A DNA stretch of 64,000 nucleotides, taken from contig NZ_CP094494.1 of assembly GCF_022810765.1 (NCBI RefSeq), positions 1,054,001-1,118,000 of the forward strand. Reading direction: 5' to 3'. Each line of letters begins with the position of its first letter. The first letter of the stretch is position 1. This stretch comes from Winogradskyella sp. MH6. GTDB taxonomy: Bacteria > Bacteroidota > Bacteroidia > Flavobacteriales > Flavobacteriaceae. This document shows, piece after piece, positions 1 through 9,360 of this stretch. Made by a program: the position numbers and the translations under genes. The notes under the pieces were generated by a model. It searched no databases and was not told where the DNA came from. It was given only the letters and a program-made list of their open reading frames with translations.

Positions 1-2283
1 CTAATCAAAGCTTACACAGACTATCATAAAACTGCCAGAGAGATCGTTTATTTACATCTCAATAAGTCTACTTACATCAAAGGAGAAGACATTGGTTTTA
101 AGGCTTATGTTTTAGACAAAAGAAATAAGAAACCTTCAATCTATACTTCTAATCTTTATGTGGTAATTGAAGATTCTAACAACGCTATTGTAAAACAAAA
201 GTTGGTGCGTGTAAAAGAGGGAGTGGCTTCAAACATTTTTGAAGTTGATTCTTCTTTTAGCTCTGGTACTTATAACATTAAAGCCTATACTAATTGGATG
301 CTAAACTTTAACGAAAAAAATTATTACTCAGAGTCTATACAAATACTCGATCCTAACAATAAAGATACTGTAGACACTGTTTTGGCAGAGAATGACATTG
401 ACGCTCAATTTTTACCCGAAAGCGGTCACTTACTTAATAATGTGACTAATGTTGTTGGAGTTACTATAAAGGACGAATATGGTTACGGCATCCCAAACTC
501 ACGCGGAGAAGTTATTGACAACAACAAAGACGTTGTAACAACCTTTGAAACTAATCAATTTGGAATTGGGAATTTTCAATTAATCCCAACAATAGGCAGC
601 TCATACATCGTAAAAGTCAAAACAGATAACAAGGATTATGAGTTTAATCTAAACCAAAAGATAGAAGAAAAAGGCATCATTATAAGTCTTAGTAAACTAA
701 AAGATAAAATCTATATTTCTTTAGCCACTAATAATGAAACCTTCAATACCATTAAAAACCAAAGGCACACGCTGATGATTCACAATGGTAACAGTTATAA
801 TTTAATAGATGTATATTTTACAGACAATACTGTTATTACCAAAATTCTTGACGGCAATACTACTTCGCCAGGTATAAATATTGTTACATTGTTTAATGAA
901 GACGATAAGCCGATTGCAGAGCGTTTGTTTTTTAACCATCAAGGATTAGATATCATAAAGCCTAGTATTATAACGACTTCTACAACAAAAGACTCCCTCG
1001 TTTTTAATTTAAATTTTAATTCCGTAGATCCTAAACTTAAAAATTCCTTTAGTGTTTCGGTTTTACCACAAGAAACCAAATCCTACAACAAGCAAAACAA
1101 CATTATTTCGTCTACGTATTTAGAACCCTATGTAAAAGGAATTATTGAACACCCTAAATACTATTTTACCGATACAGACCTAAAAAAGGAGTATGAACTA
1201 GACAACTTACTCATTACACAAGGATGGAGTAGTTACAATTGGGATAACATTTTTAAAGGAGCACCAAACTTAACTCATCAGTTTGAACAAGGTATTACTG
1301 TAAAAGCTAATGTTACTTCCAACAACAACGATCAATTAATGTATCGCACAAATAATGAAGGATTTATGATTGCAGAAGTAAATCCTGAAGATTCATATTA
1401 TTGGATCTATGGATTATATCCAGAAGACAACACTACTATTCAAATGTCTAAAATTACTGAAGCCGATGGACTAAAACCCGCATCAGTGTACTTACAGTTT
1501 TTTCCTAAAGCAATACCTCAACTCAATCATAATGCTTCTGATTTAAATTATTATGAAGAAAAAACACTAAAACTTAAACAAGACAATTACACTAAAAATT
1601 CTTTTTTTAAAAGTTCAAAAAATCTACAAGAGCTTGATACGGTTACCGTTGAGTCTAGCCCAATACTAGAAAAAAGACTTAAACAACACGAGTTAAGTAC
1701 TGATAGATTTGGAAGAGTCACAGTAGTTGATGAACAAGATGAAACTAATCTTATCATGTTAACAGACTATATAGACCAAAGAATAAAAAGTGAAAGAATA
1801 AGAACTCAAAATAGCAATGACTCTTCGTTAAAAATTGGAAGGTTTCAAATAAATTATTTTTTAGATGATGTACTCTTAACCGACCCAACAATTTTAGAAG
1901 GTTTATATTTAGCTGATATTGAGTCTATTGAGTTTAATAGATTTGGTATTGGAGATGGCTACAGAAGTCCCAATGGTTTTGTGAAAATTTACACCAAAAA
2001 ACTACCTTCAACAAGGTATGACAAGAAAACTACCAAAGCATATGAATTCCCTTTGACATTTAGTAGTGATAAGAAATTTTACATACCAAAATACAAATCG
2101 TATAGTGACAATTTTTTCAAAAATTATGGTGTAATAGATTGGAAAACCAACCTTTCAGTTAATGAAAGCGGAAACGTAATTTTTAAAATCGAAAAACCAA
2201 AAGTTCCTGTAACACTTTATATTGAGGGTATTGCAAACGACGGTTCTCTTATATCTGAAGACAAAAAAATCACTTTAGATTAA
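1..2283 (+). CDS. MG2/macroglobulin-like surface protein, 5' partial
   Basis: The reading frame is open from base 1, so the gene begins outside the window; the first possible start inside it (GTG at 160) is internal. The first residues contain YLHLNKSTYIKGEDIGFKAY (about positions 17-36 of the visible part), the signature of the MG2-like beta-sandwich found in large Bacteroidota envelope proteins. Near the C-terminus there is a plug-like stretch (around RFQINYFLDDVLL and IESIEFNRFG) resembling the TonB-receptor plug fold often fused to these proteins. Such proteins are exported to the periplasm or outer membrane; the exact role is unknown. It is followed 21 bases later by the deacetylase-family gene. 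The family assignment is fairly secure, the function is not. Confidence 0.75.
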   Translation, partial: LIKAYTDYHKTAREIVYLHLNKSTYIKGEDIGFKAYVLDKRNKKPSIYTSNLYVVIEDSNNAIVKQKLVRVKEGVASNIFEVDSSFSSGTYNIKAYTNWMLNFNEKNYYSESIQILDPNNKDTVDTVLAENDIDAQFLPESGHLLNNVTNVVGVTIKDEYGYGIPNSRGEVIDNNKDVVTTFETNQFGIGNFQLIPTIGSSYIVKVKTDNKDYEFNLNQKIEEKGIIISLSKLKDKIYISLATNNETFNTIKNQRHTLMIHNGNSYNLIDVYFTDNTVITKILDGNTTSPGINIVTLFNEDDKPIAERLFFNHQGLDIIKPSIITTSTTKDSLVFNLNFNSVDPKLKNSFSVSVLPQETKSYNKQNNIISSTYLEPYVKGIIEHPKYYFTDTDLKKEYELDNLLITQGWSSYNWDNIFKGAPNLTHQFEQGITVKANVTSNNNDQLMYRTNNEGFMIAEVNPEDSYYWIYGLYPEDNTTIQMSKITEADGLKPASVYLQFFPKAIPQLNHNASDLNYYEEKTLKLKQDNYTKNSFFKSSKNLQELDTVTVESSPILEKRLKQHELSTDRFGRVTVVDEQDETNLIMLTDYIDQRIKSERIRTQNSNDSSLKIGRFQINYFLDDVLLTDPTILEGLYLADIESIEFNRFGIGDGYRSPNGFVKIYTKKLPSTRYDKKTTKAYEFPLTFSSDKKFYIPKYKSYSDNFFKNYGVIDWKTNLSVNESGNVIFKIEKPKVPVTLYIEGIANDGSLISEDKKITLD

Positions 2284-2304
2284 TCAGATTTTACACGAAG
2301 CTTA

Positions 2305-3207
2305 ATGCTAAAAATAGCATACCACCCAATTTACAAACATCCATTACCTGTAGGACATCGTTTCCCTATGGAGAAATATGAATTGTTACCTCAGCAATTA
2401 TTGCATGAAGGGACGTGTACAAACGATAATTTTTTTGAGCCAGAGAAACCCAATGACAAATACATTGTTGCTGTACATGACCCAGAATATTACTACGAAC
2501 TGGTTAATTTAACGTTAGATCAACGAGCCGCCAGAAAAATAGGATTTCCATTGAGCAGAGCATTAGTGGAGCGCGAAGTCATTATTGCAGATGGCACAAT
2601 AAAAGCTTCTGAATATGCTCTAAAGTATGGTATTGCTATGAATATTGCTGGTGGTACACATCACGCGTACACCAATCGTGGCGAAGCGTTTTGTTTACTC
2701 AACGACCAAGCAATTGGGGCACGATATCTTCAAAATAAAGGATTGGCAAATAAAGTTCTTATAGTAGATTTAGATGTACATCAAGGTAATGGTACTGCAG
2801 AAATTTTTCAGAATGATGATACTGTATTTACCTTTTCCATGCATGGTAAAAGCAATTATCCTTTTAAAAAAGAATTGAGCGATTTAGACATTGCATTAGA
2901 TAATGATACCAACGACGATATGTATCTCAACATTTTAAAGGATACACTTCCAAAACTTATAGACGAGCAGCAACCAGATTTCATCTATTATCTATGTGGT
3001 GTTGATGTTATTGCTTCAGATAAACTAGGGAAATTAGGTATGACTATAGAAGGCTGTAAAGCGCGCGACCGATTTGTTTTGCAAATCTGTAAAGACCGAA
3101 ACATTCCTGTTATGTGCAGTATGGGAGGTGGATACTCCGCAGATATAAAAATCATTGTAGATGCACATGCCAATACATTTCGATTAGCTCAAGAGATATT
3201 CTTTTAA
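2305..3207 (+). CDS. Histone deacetylase-family (AcuC-like) zinc amidohydrolase
   Basis: A 300-residue protein of the arginase/deacetylase fold, normal length for the bacterial family. Visible active-site elements are GGTHHA (His119-His120, charge relay), DLDVHQGNG (residues 155-163, with Asp157 and His159 as zinc ligands), a second acidic segment CGVDVIASDKLG near residue 238 that supplies the third ligand, and the glycine-rich MGGGYSADI near 272. Members remove acetyl groups from lysine side chains or small amines; the substrate cannot be told from sequence. It is probably cytosolic, as no signal peptide is seen. It lies just downstream of the MG2 protein on the same strand and ends convergently 2 bases from the TonB receptor gene. 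Confidence 0.9.
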   Translation: MLKIAYHPIYKHPLPVGHRFPMEKYELLPQQLLHEGTCTNDNFFEPEKPNDKYIVAVHDPEYYYELVNLTLDQRAARKIGFPLSRALVEREVIIADGTIKASEYALKYGIAMNIAGGTHHAYTNRGEAFCLLNDQAIGARYLQNKGLANKVLIVDLDVHQGNGTAEIFQNDDTVFTFSMHGKSNYPFKKELSDLDIALDNDTNDDMYLNILKDTLPKLIDEQQPDFIYYLCGVDVIASDKLGKLGMTIEGCKARDRFVLQICKDRNIPVMCSMGGGYSADIKIIVDAHANTFRLAQEIFF

Positions 3208-3209
3208 AT

Positions 3210-5504
3210 TCAAAAATTTACTCTAAAAACTAAATTTGGAGTTATTCCTAAAGATTGCTGTTGCACTTCTGTTACGTCATTATCATTAATACGATAAAAA
3301 CTATTTATAATATTTTCTCTGTTTAAAAGGTTCCATACAGAAAGCCCTAAATTAGCATTGGTAGCTGAACTTAATCTAAAATTATACAATGCCGAAACAT
3401 CTACCCTTAGATAATCTTTTAGTGTAGATGAATTGGTACTGTTGTAATTAATTTCACCATTAACGAACTCGTTTCCAATAACTGGTTTAGTTGTTGGTCT
3501 ACCAGAATTCCAATTTAAACCTGCGGACACTTTTAACTTGCCTGTAGTGTAATTTGTACCAAGCGTAATTGCATGTCTAATGTCATAGTTACTTGGGAAA
3601 GTTGCTTCTGGCAAGTCGTTAAAACTGTAGTCGCTATTCATAAAAGAGTAGCTTAACCACGAATTGAAATTATTTAAACGCTTTCTAACTATAAAATCGA
3701 GACCTCTTACTTCATTAGATCCGCTAGTTCTCTCAAATTCGTATTGATTCTGAAATCCTTGGCTTTGCGTGGTTATCCCTTTTATCTTCTTGTAATACCC
3801 TTCTGCACTTATTAACCAACCACTTTTACTGTAAGATAAGCCTAACGACGCTTGCCTACTTTGTATCACAGGAATATCGTTATCATTAGACAATTGCCAT
3901 CTGCGCTTTTCTATGCCTAAAAAATCATTTTGAAAATTTATAATCTGAGAACTGTTTTGGTGTTTAAATTCCCCTAAAACTTCAATAGAAAAGAAGTCTA
4001 AAAATTTATGTGAAAAACTTAATCTCGGCTCTAACAGATGCTTACTAAATTTATCTATGTAATTATATCTTAAGCCAGAGGTAAGATTTGTTTGTTTATC
4101 ATTCGATTTATATGAAAGTTGAGAGAACACTCCATGAGTTCTCACCACCTCAGACACCAACAGTCTGAAACGAGGGACATCTACATCATCTAAATTGGTC
4201 ATTTTTGTTTCCACAAAATGGTAACCACTAAGCAATTGTAGCTTATTATTAAACTTGTGATTTACTTTTAGTTTTACGCTTGTTTCAGATATTTTATTTT
4301 CTTGCAGAAATCGTTGTGAATCTAAGAGATTCGCATTAATAGATTTTAACTTATAATCCGTTTCGTAAGCTTCAAAAACGGTTTGCCATTTGGTATTCCA
4401 AGTCCTAGAGTAAGAAATTGCTGCTGCAATGCTATTTTGAGATAGACTGCTCTCTCTAGAGTCTTCAACAGAATTGATTGTAGTATTCTCATTAAAAACC
4501 AATTCGTTTGCTGCATTTATAAAGTTAACCCTTAATCTGTCGTTCTTATTTATCTTATAAATCCAACGTAATGAAGCATCATAAAAATCAAAAGTTTTGT
4601 CAGAGTTTGTAATACTCATGGAATTACTTTCTACTTCTGTGTCTTGTGATATACGCTCAAAAAAATTGTTATACGTAGGAGTCTCTGTAAAATCGCTTAA
4701 AGCTTTTCTGGCTGCAACTTGCAATGATGATTTTTTACCAATTGGAACATCGACAAAGCCATTGGCATCAATAAAATTGACACCAATATTTCCATTAAAT
4801 GTACTATTGATGTCTTTATCAGTTTCCATAGAAATAGTCCCTGAAACACCATCTGTAAATTCTGTAGGAGAGCCATTTTTTGTTAAAGAGACACGTTGAG
4901 TTATCTGAGGATTGAACATAGAAATCAGACCGAAAAAATGACCAGATTGATACATTTTTATATCATCCCACAGAATTAAATTCTGATCGTGAGAACCACC
5001 TCTAATGTTAATATTAGAAACTGTTTCATTAATACTCTGTATGCCAGGAAAGGCTTGTACCGCCTGCAAAACATCAGTCTCTACCAAGCCAGGCAAAATA
5101 TCAAATTCTGAGACCTTAATTTCAAAAGAACCATTGCTCAGTTTATTGATACCTTTTACGATATAGCCAGACACCACAACTTCTGACAATTTTTGCAAAT
5201 CGAAAGCCGCTTCGTTTATAATTACCAAAACCATATTGTCATCGGTAAGTTGATAGCTAAAATCAGTTTGTATTTCTAGGTAGTTCAGAGCCTCTTGTAG
5301 CGATAAGGTTTCTTGTGGAGGTTTAACCAAAATAGCAGAAATAGCATCTTCGGCATAATTAAACTGAACTTTATAGCGTTGCTCTAATAATGCTAAAATT
5401 TCGGACAAAGCAATCTTGCTCTCAGTCTCTTGCGAAAGAGCACAGAAAGAAAAACTAAAGCTAAGAAGTAGTACTAATATGTACTGCTTAATCTGTATTG
5501 CCAT
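3210..5504 (-). CDS. TonB-dependent receptor with N-terminal STN domain
   Basis: A 764-residue outer-membrane receptor. Residues 1-24 form a signal peptide. About 33-100 is an STN (secretin/TonB short N-terminal) domain, with LSLQEALNYLEIQTDFSYQL typical of receptors that signal through a FecR anti-sigma factor. About 140-250 is a plug domain (NINIRGGSHDQNLILWDD), and the rest is beta-barrel ending in a terminal aromatic (FRVNF). It is the last gene of an ECF sigma - FecR - receptor cassette and overlaps the FecR gene by 17 bases, so the two are translationally coupled. The substrate is unknown. The presence of STN together with the sigma/anti-sigma pair implies that ligand binding induces the cassette. 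Confidence 0.92.
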   Translation of the reverse strand: MAIQIKQYILVLLLSFSFSFCALSQETESKIALSEILALLEQRYKVQFNYAEDAISAILVKPPQETLSLQEALNYLEIQTDFSYQLTDDNMVLVIINEAAFDLQKLSEVVVSGYIVKGINKLSNGSFEIKVSEFDILPGLVETDVLQAVQAFPGIQSINETVSNINIRGGSHDQNLILWDDIKMYQSGHFFGLISMFNPQITQRVSLTKNGSPTEFTDGVSGTISMETDKDINSTFNGNIGVNFIDANGFVDVPIGKKSSLQVAARKALSDFTETPTYNNFFERISQDTEVESNSMSITNSDKTFDFYDASLRWIYKINKNDRLRVNFINAANELVFNENTTINSVEDSRESSLSQNSIAAAISYSRTWNTKWQTVFEAYETDYKLKSINANLLDSQRFLQENKISETSVKLKVNHKFNNKLQLLSGYHFVETKMTNLDDVDVPRFRLLVSEVVRTHGVFSQLSYKSNDKQTNLTSGLRYNYIDKFSKHLLEPRLSFSHKFLDFFSIEVLGEFKHQNSSQIINFQNDFLGIEKRRWQLSNDNDIPVIQSRQASLGLSYSKSGWLISAEGYYKKIKGITTQSQGFQNQYEFERTSGSNEVRGLDFIVRKRLNNFNSWLSYSFMNSDYSFNDLPEATFPSNYDIRHAITLGTNYTTGKLKVSAGLNWNSGRPTTKPVIGNEFVNGEINYNSTNSSTLKDYLRVDVSALYNFRLSSATNANLGLSVWNLLNRENIINSFYRINDNDVTEVQQQSLGITPNLVFRVNF

Positions 5505-6399
5505 AAATTAGCACTTGATTGTGTGAACTAATTTTATAGGTTAAACCCATAGGCTGAGTTATGGCAGAAAGGGCTTTTTCTAAATTATTGTGAGTAAATC
5601 CACCAGAAAACAATCGTGTTGTTTTAGTGTCTTTAAAGGTTACTTGCACATTAAACTGACGCTCTAATTCTGAAACAACGTCTTTTAGTGGAACAGCTTT
5701 AAAACTGCTTCTATTTTCAACCCAATCTGGTTGGATTGCTTCTGTCTTATCTTGACTAAACTCATTATTTAATATACGAAAGGTATCACCTGCCAACAAT
5801 TGTCTTGTAATTGTATCTGACGTAACTTTTACGATACCTTCATAACAAATAACTTCAAAATAATCTGATCTTGCTTTTACATTAAACTCCGTTCCAACAA
5901 CAGTTACCACACCATTATCTGTAATAACATCAAACATTTTTCCTTTGGCTACTTTAAAATAGGCTTCACCTTTAAGATTTAGTTGCCTATTGTCATACCA
6001 AGAATCTTTATCATATGTAATTTCAGAATAGGCATTTAAAGTTACACTAGATAAATCAGGAAGTTTAATAGTAGTTTTTTCAGCGAATTGAGTATGTTGT
6101 TCAACCATGCTATCATTCATAAACATGGTAAAATAAATCGCCAAGCCAATAACCAAAACACTTGCAATTCTTAACGCTGGTTTTAGCCAGTTTAGACGTT
6201 TTACAGACGACCTTACTTTATATTTTGCTTTAAAGGTTTCAAAATCATCAACCTTAGAAAATTCTGATGCTTTGAAATATTTTGAATCCTCAATTATCTT
6301 TTGATTAAGAGCAAAATCATCTCGCTTACTAAATGCTTCTTTTTCTGCATCTGTAAGTTCATCATTTAGCCACTTGTTTAATAACTTATCTTCAATCAT
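5488..6399 (-). CDS. FecR-family anti-sigma factor
   Basis: 303 residues. The N-terminal cytoplasmic part (about 1-75, with WLNDELTDAEKEAF) fits the DUF4880-like sigma-binding segment. One membrane helix lies around 80-98 (PALRIASVLVIGLAIYFTMF), followed by a periplasmic FecR domain (about 105-200, with KLPDLSSVTLNAYSEITYD and GTEFNVKA). A C-terminal DUF4974-type domain (about 225-300) contains PLKDVVSELERQFNVQVTF. It should hold the adjacent ECF sigma factor inactive until the STN domain of the downstream receptor signals across the periplasm. It lies 48 bases after the sigma gene and overlaps the receptor start. Confidence 0.93.
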   Translation of the reverse strand: MIEDKLLNKWLNDELTDAEKEAFSKRDDFALNQKIIEDSKYFKASEFSKVDDFETFKAKYKVRSSVKRLNWLKPALRIASVLVIGLAIYFTMFMNDSMVEQHTQFAEKTTIKLPDLSSVTLNAYSEITYDKDSWYDNRQLNLKGEAYFKVAKGKMFDVITDNGVVTVVGTEFNVKARSDYFEVICYEGIVKVTSDTITRQLLAGDTFRILNNEFSQDKTEAIQPDWVENRSSFKAVPLKDVVSELERQFNVQVTFKDTKTTRLFSGGFTHNNLEKALSAITQPMGLTYKISSHNQVLIYGNTD

Positions 6400-6447
6400 A
6401 AAATTTGCTCCTTAAACATATAACAACTCAGGTTTCAATTCTCCTGA

Positions 6448-6972
6448 TTATTTTATTTTAAAATTTTCGAGCTCTTTTTTCAAAATATTAAAAGCTGCAT
6501 AAATCCTATATTCCACTACCTTTTGGGTAACTCCCAGCATATCGGCAATTTCACTATGTTTTTTCCCTTCAACTTTATTTAATAAAAAAGCTACACGTTG
6601 CTCCTCCTTTAAACTAGCGAGTACATTTTTATATTTTTCCAGATACTGTTCTTGCTCCATAATGAATTCTGGAGTTTCATTTGTGTAGTGTGTAGGTTTG
6701 TTTTTTTGATAGTTTAAAACCACTTTTTGATGTTTAATTTCATTAAGCATCAAATTATTTGCAACCGTAAACAAAAAAGACTTAGCCTTAGCAAAAGTGA
6801 CTTGCTTGCAATTATCCCACAACTTAATAAAAGCTTCTTGCGCCTTGTCTCTAGGATTATACTCAGAACCATATTTATAGTACAAAAAATTGTGTACATC
6901 ATCTGAGTATTTTTTATAAACACGTTCAAATGCTGCTTCTTCACAGATATTTTCACTAAGATTTTTAGACAA
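6448..6972 (-). CDS. ECF-type RNA polymerase sigma factor
   Basis: 174 residues, the usual length for extracytoplasmic-function sigma factors. Region 2 is seen around residues 15-85 (YKKYSDDVHNFLYYKY, RDKAQEAFIKLWDNC, AKSFLFTVANNLMLNEIKH), and region 4 around 115-165 (SLKEEQRVAFLLNKVEGKKH followed by SEIADMLGVTQKVVEYRIY, a helix-turn-helix). It heads the minus-strand cassette sigma - FecR - TonB receptor and should direct transcription of the receptor operon. Its start lies 106 bases from the divergent lipoprotein gene at 7079, so both promoters share that gap. Confidence 0.94.
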   Translation of the reverse strand: MSKNLSENICEEAAFERVYKKYSDDVHNFLYYKYGSEYNPRDKAQEAFIKLWDNCKQVTFAKAKSFLFTVANNLMLNEIKHQKVVLNYQKNKPTHYTNETPEFIMEQEQYLEKYKNVLASLKEEQRVAFLLNKVEGKKHSEIADMLGVTQKVVEYRIYAAFNILKKELENFKIK

Positions 6973-7078
6973 GGTTAAAAAGTTTGCCTAAAGGTATAGA
7001 AATATTTTTTTGAAAAAAGTTCAGTAGTTTTTAAAAGTGAGTTGTTATATATTAAATGGCAATAAAATTTTAGTCATT

Positions 7079-8143
7079 ATGAAACTCAAAGCATTTTTAA
7101 TCTTTCTAATTCTTTCTTCTATTCTTTCTTCTTGTAGAAAAGAGGAAAGAGAGCTTATTCAAACTCCAGAAGATGAGATTTTAGAAGCCAACACAAATAT
7201 CGCTTCACTTATAAGAAGAACCGCTTCTAACGATGGTTCTCTAGATAACATAGTAGATAAAGCAAATTGTTTTGATATTGCTTTTCCGTACACAGTTAAT
7301 GTTAATGGTGTAGATATAGACGTAAACTCTGCAAGTGACTATGCCGTTATTGAGTGTGTTTTTGACCAATCTGAAATTGACAATACATTAAACATTGAGT
7401 TTCCAATAACAATTATTTTATCAGATTACTCAGAAGTTACCATAAATACTTTGGAAGAATTTGAGTCTTATACCGATAGTTGCAATGCCGAAAATGAATA
7501 CGACGATGATATAGAGTGTATCGATTTTACATTTCCTATTGAAGCATCAATATTTAATCCAAATAATGAGCTATTAGAAACCATTACAATTGAAAACGAT
7601 AATCAACTTTTTGATTTTATAGATGATCTTGATGAAGATACTATAACGACCTTCAATTTTCCTTTAACGTTAATCTTATTTGATAATTCTGAAGTTGTAA
7701 TTAACAATTTTGATGAATTGGAAATAGTGATTGACTATTCTATTAGCTTATGTGATGAAGATGATGACTATGATTATAGTGATGACGATTGTGATGACTG
7801 TACAATTTCTGAAATTGAAAGTTTATTGACAAGTTGCTCTAATTGGAATGTTAACCGACTAAAGCGTAATGCTATTGACTATGATAATGCCTATTATAAC
7901 TACGATTTTAATTTCTTTAGTGATGGCACCATGTCTGTGTATTGGAGCTCCATTATAGAATATGGTACTTGGACCGCTAGCGGTTCTAGTAATAACATAG
8001 AAGTTATAATTAATGTCCCAGCTTTACCACTGTGTAATAACAATTGGATTCTGCAAGAAATTAAAAATTGTACCGATGAAACTGAAATCAATTTTGTTGT
8101 AGGTGATGATGACAGGATACAATATTTCAATAACTGTAATTAA
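7079..8143 (+). CDS. Acidic secreted lipoprotein with internal repeats
   Basis: 354 residues. I chose ATG 7079 because it starts a clean lipoprotein signal (MKLKAFLIFL then LSSILSSC, lipidated Cys about residue 19); an upstream ATG at 7037 would add 14 residues that spoil it. Two or three degenerate repeats can be seen, each built around a pattern such as CFDIAFPYTVNVNG, IEFPITIILSDYSEVTINTL and FNFPLTLILFDNSEVVINNF. A very acidic run (DEDDDYDYSDDDCDDC) lies near residue 240. The C-terminal third resembles the small lipocalin-like domains of Bacteroidota lipoproteins (FFSDGTMSVYW, GTWT). No function is recognisable. It overlaps the next gene by one base (TAATG). Confidence 0.75.
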   Translation: MKLKAFLIFLILSSILSSCRKEERELIQTPEDEILEANTNIASLIRRTASNDGSLDNIVDKANCFDIAFPYTVNVNGVDIDVNSASDYAVIECVFDQSEIDNTLNIEFPITIILSDYSEVTINTLEEFESYTDSCNAENEYDDDIECIDFTFPIEASIFNPNNELLETITIENDNQLFDFIDDLDEDTITTFNFPLTLILFDNSEVVINNFDELEIVIDYSISLCDEDDDYDYSDDDCDDCTISEIESLLTSCSNWNVNRLKRNAIDYDNAYYNYDFNFFSDGTMSVYWSSIIEYGTWTASGSSNNIEVIINVPALPLCNNNWILQEIKNCTDETEINFVVGDDDRIQYFNNCN

Positions 8144-8535
8144 TGAAGAGCATGAAACGTAATTGGATCGCTTTGATAATAGTTCTTATAATAACAACTG
8201 TTATAGGTTACAATTATGTTTACCAAGATCATAGAGATATTGAAAGTGAACAAACAGAATTCACAATGTCTTCTGTTGAAATCAACCAATTATTTTCTAA
8301 AAACCCTACTTCTGCAGAGCAAAAATTTTTAAATAAAACTATTGAAGTTTCTGGTTTAATAACAGATATCAATAGTAATGACATAACTATAGATGATACG
8401 GTATTCTGTCAATTCTCTAATAATCTTGAGCCCTCATTAAATAAGAACGAAAAAGTAAAAATAAAAGGACGAGTTATTGGCTATGATGACTTATTAGAAC
8501 AAGTGAAACTAGACCAATGCTCAATAAACAAATAA
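8143..8535 (+). CDS. Membrane-anchored OB-fold protein (tRNA_anti-like)
   Basis: 130 residues: an N-terminal transmembrane anchor (about 7-24, WIALIIVLIITTVIGYNYVY), then a small domain with NKTIEVSGLITDINSNDITI, DDTVFCQF, and KVKIKGRVIGYDDLLEQVKL, the strand pattern of the OB-fold tRNA_anti-like lipoproteins. The start codon overlaps the stop of the preceding lipoprotein by one base, so the two are coupled. Despite the family name there is no evidence of nucleic-acid binding; these are envelope proteins of unknown function. Confidence 0.7.
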   Translation: MKSMKRNWIALIIVLIITTVIGYNYVYQDHRDIESEQTEFTMSSVEINQLFSKNPTSAEQKFLNKTIEVSGLITDINSNDITIDDTVFCQFSNNLEPSLNKNEKVKIKGRVIGYDDLLEQVKLDQCSINK

Positions 8536-8561
8536 CTATTAATCATTTAAATACAAACATC

Positions 8562-9305
8562 ATGGAAAAAAATTACACCTCAAGAGTATTAATAACTGCT
8601 GTTTTAGTAATGGTTTTTACCATAAATATTTCGGCACAAGTTAGAATTTCGAAACTAGATCCTAACACCAATTCCGTAGCACTTAAAAACTTTGGAGCGT
8701 CTGCTGTAGACATCTCTGGATATTGGTTTTGCAATTTTCCAGCTTATGGTCAAGTAAGCTCTATGACAGCTACCACAATGTTAAATCCAGGCGAAGAAGT
8801 ATATATTGCCAGCTCTATAAACTTTGCTGTTGCAGATGGTGAATTTGGCCTGTATAACACCAATAGTTTTGGTTCTTCTTCTGCCATGATAGATTACATG
8901 CAATGGGGAAGTGCTGGTCATCAAAGAGAAGGTATAGCCGTTAGTGCAGGCGTTTGGGACGCAGGTACATTTATAAACGTTGCTCCTCCATTTGAATATA
9001 CTGGAGATGGTTCTGAAAACGGAGTCGCTTTTTGGAGTACATTAGGAATCGATGATTTTGAACAAGGAAGTAGTTTAAAATTATATCCAAATCCATCAAA
9101 TTCAATTTTGAATATTGAGTTTAACTCTGCTGTCACTGAAGGAGCTATTGAAATTTTCGACATATTAGGTAAGCAGGTTTTTAAACAATCTATAACATCT
9201 GATAATTTAACTCAAATAGATGTGGCTGATTGGAAAACTGGCCTGTATATAGTTAAAATTTCTTCTGAAAGCGGAGAAGAAACTAAACGATTTGTAAAGC
9301 AATAA
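8562..9305 (+). CDS. Secreted lamin-tail-like protein with type IX sorting domain
   Basis: 247 residues from ATG 8562, chosen because it starts the signal peptide (about 1-26, ending NISAQ); an in-frame upstream ATG at 8517 would lie inside the preceding gene. Residues about 27-150 resemble a lamin-tail domain (VRISKLDPNTNSVALKNFG, ISGYWFCNF, LNPGEEVYIA). The C-terminal ~75 residues form a type A T9SS sorting domain (LKLYPNPSNSILNIEF, GKQVFKQ, GLYIVKISSESGEETKRFVK), so the protein should cross the outer membrane through PorSS and be released or attached at the surface. Confidence 0.85.
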   Translation: MEKNYTSRVLITAVLVMVFTINISAQVRISKLDPNTNSVALKNFGASAVDISGYWFCNFPAYGQVSSMTATTMLNPGEEVYIASSINFAVADGEFGLYNTNSFGSSSAMIDYMQWGSAGHQREGIAVSAGVWDAGTFINVAPPFEYTGDGSENGVAFWSTLGIDDFEQGSSLKLYPNPSNSILNIEFNSAVTEGAIEIFDILGKQVFKQSITSDNLTQIDVADWKTGLYIVKISSESGEETKRFVKQ

Positions 9306-9360
9306 AACAAACAGTTTTAGCAAGAAAACAATCTGCATCACATAATTTAATTCTTTAAAA

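Noticed and set aside
160..2283. Complete gene starting at GTG 160
   Set aside because: The same frame is open from base 1 and encodes the MG2 signature before 160.
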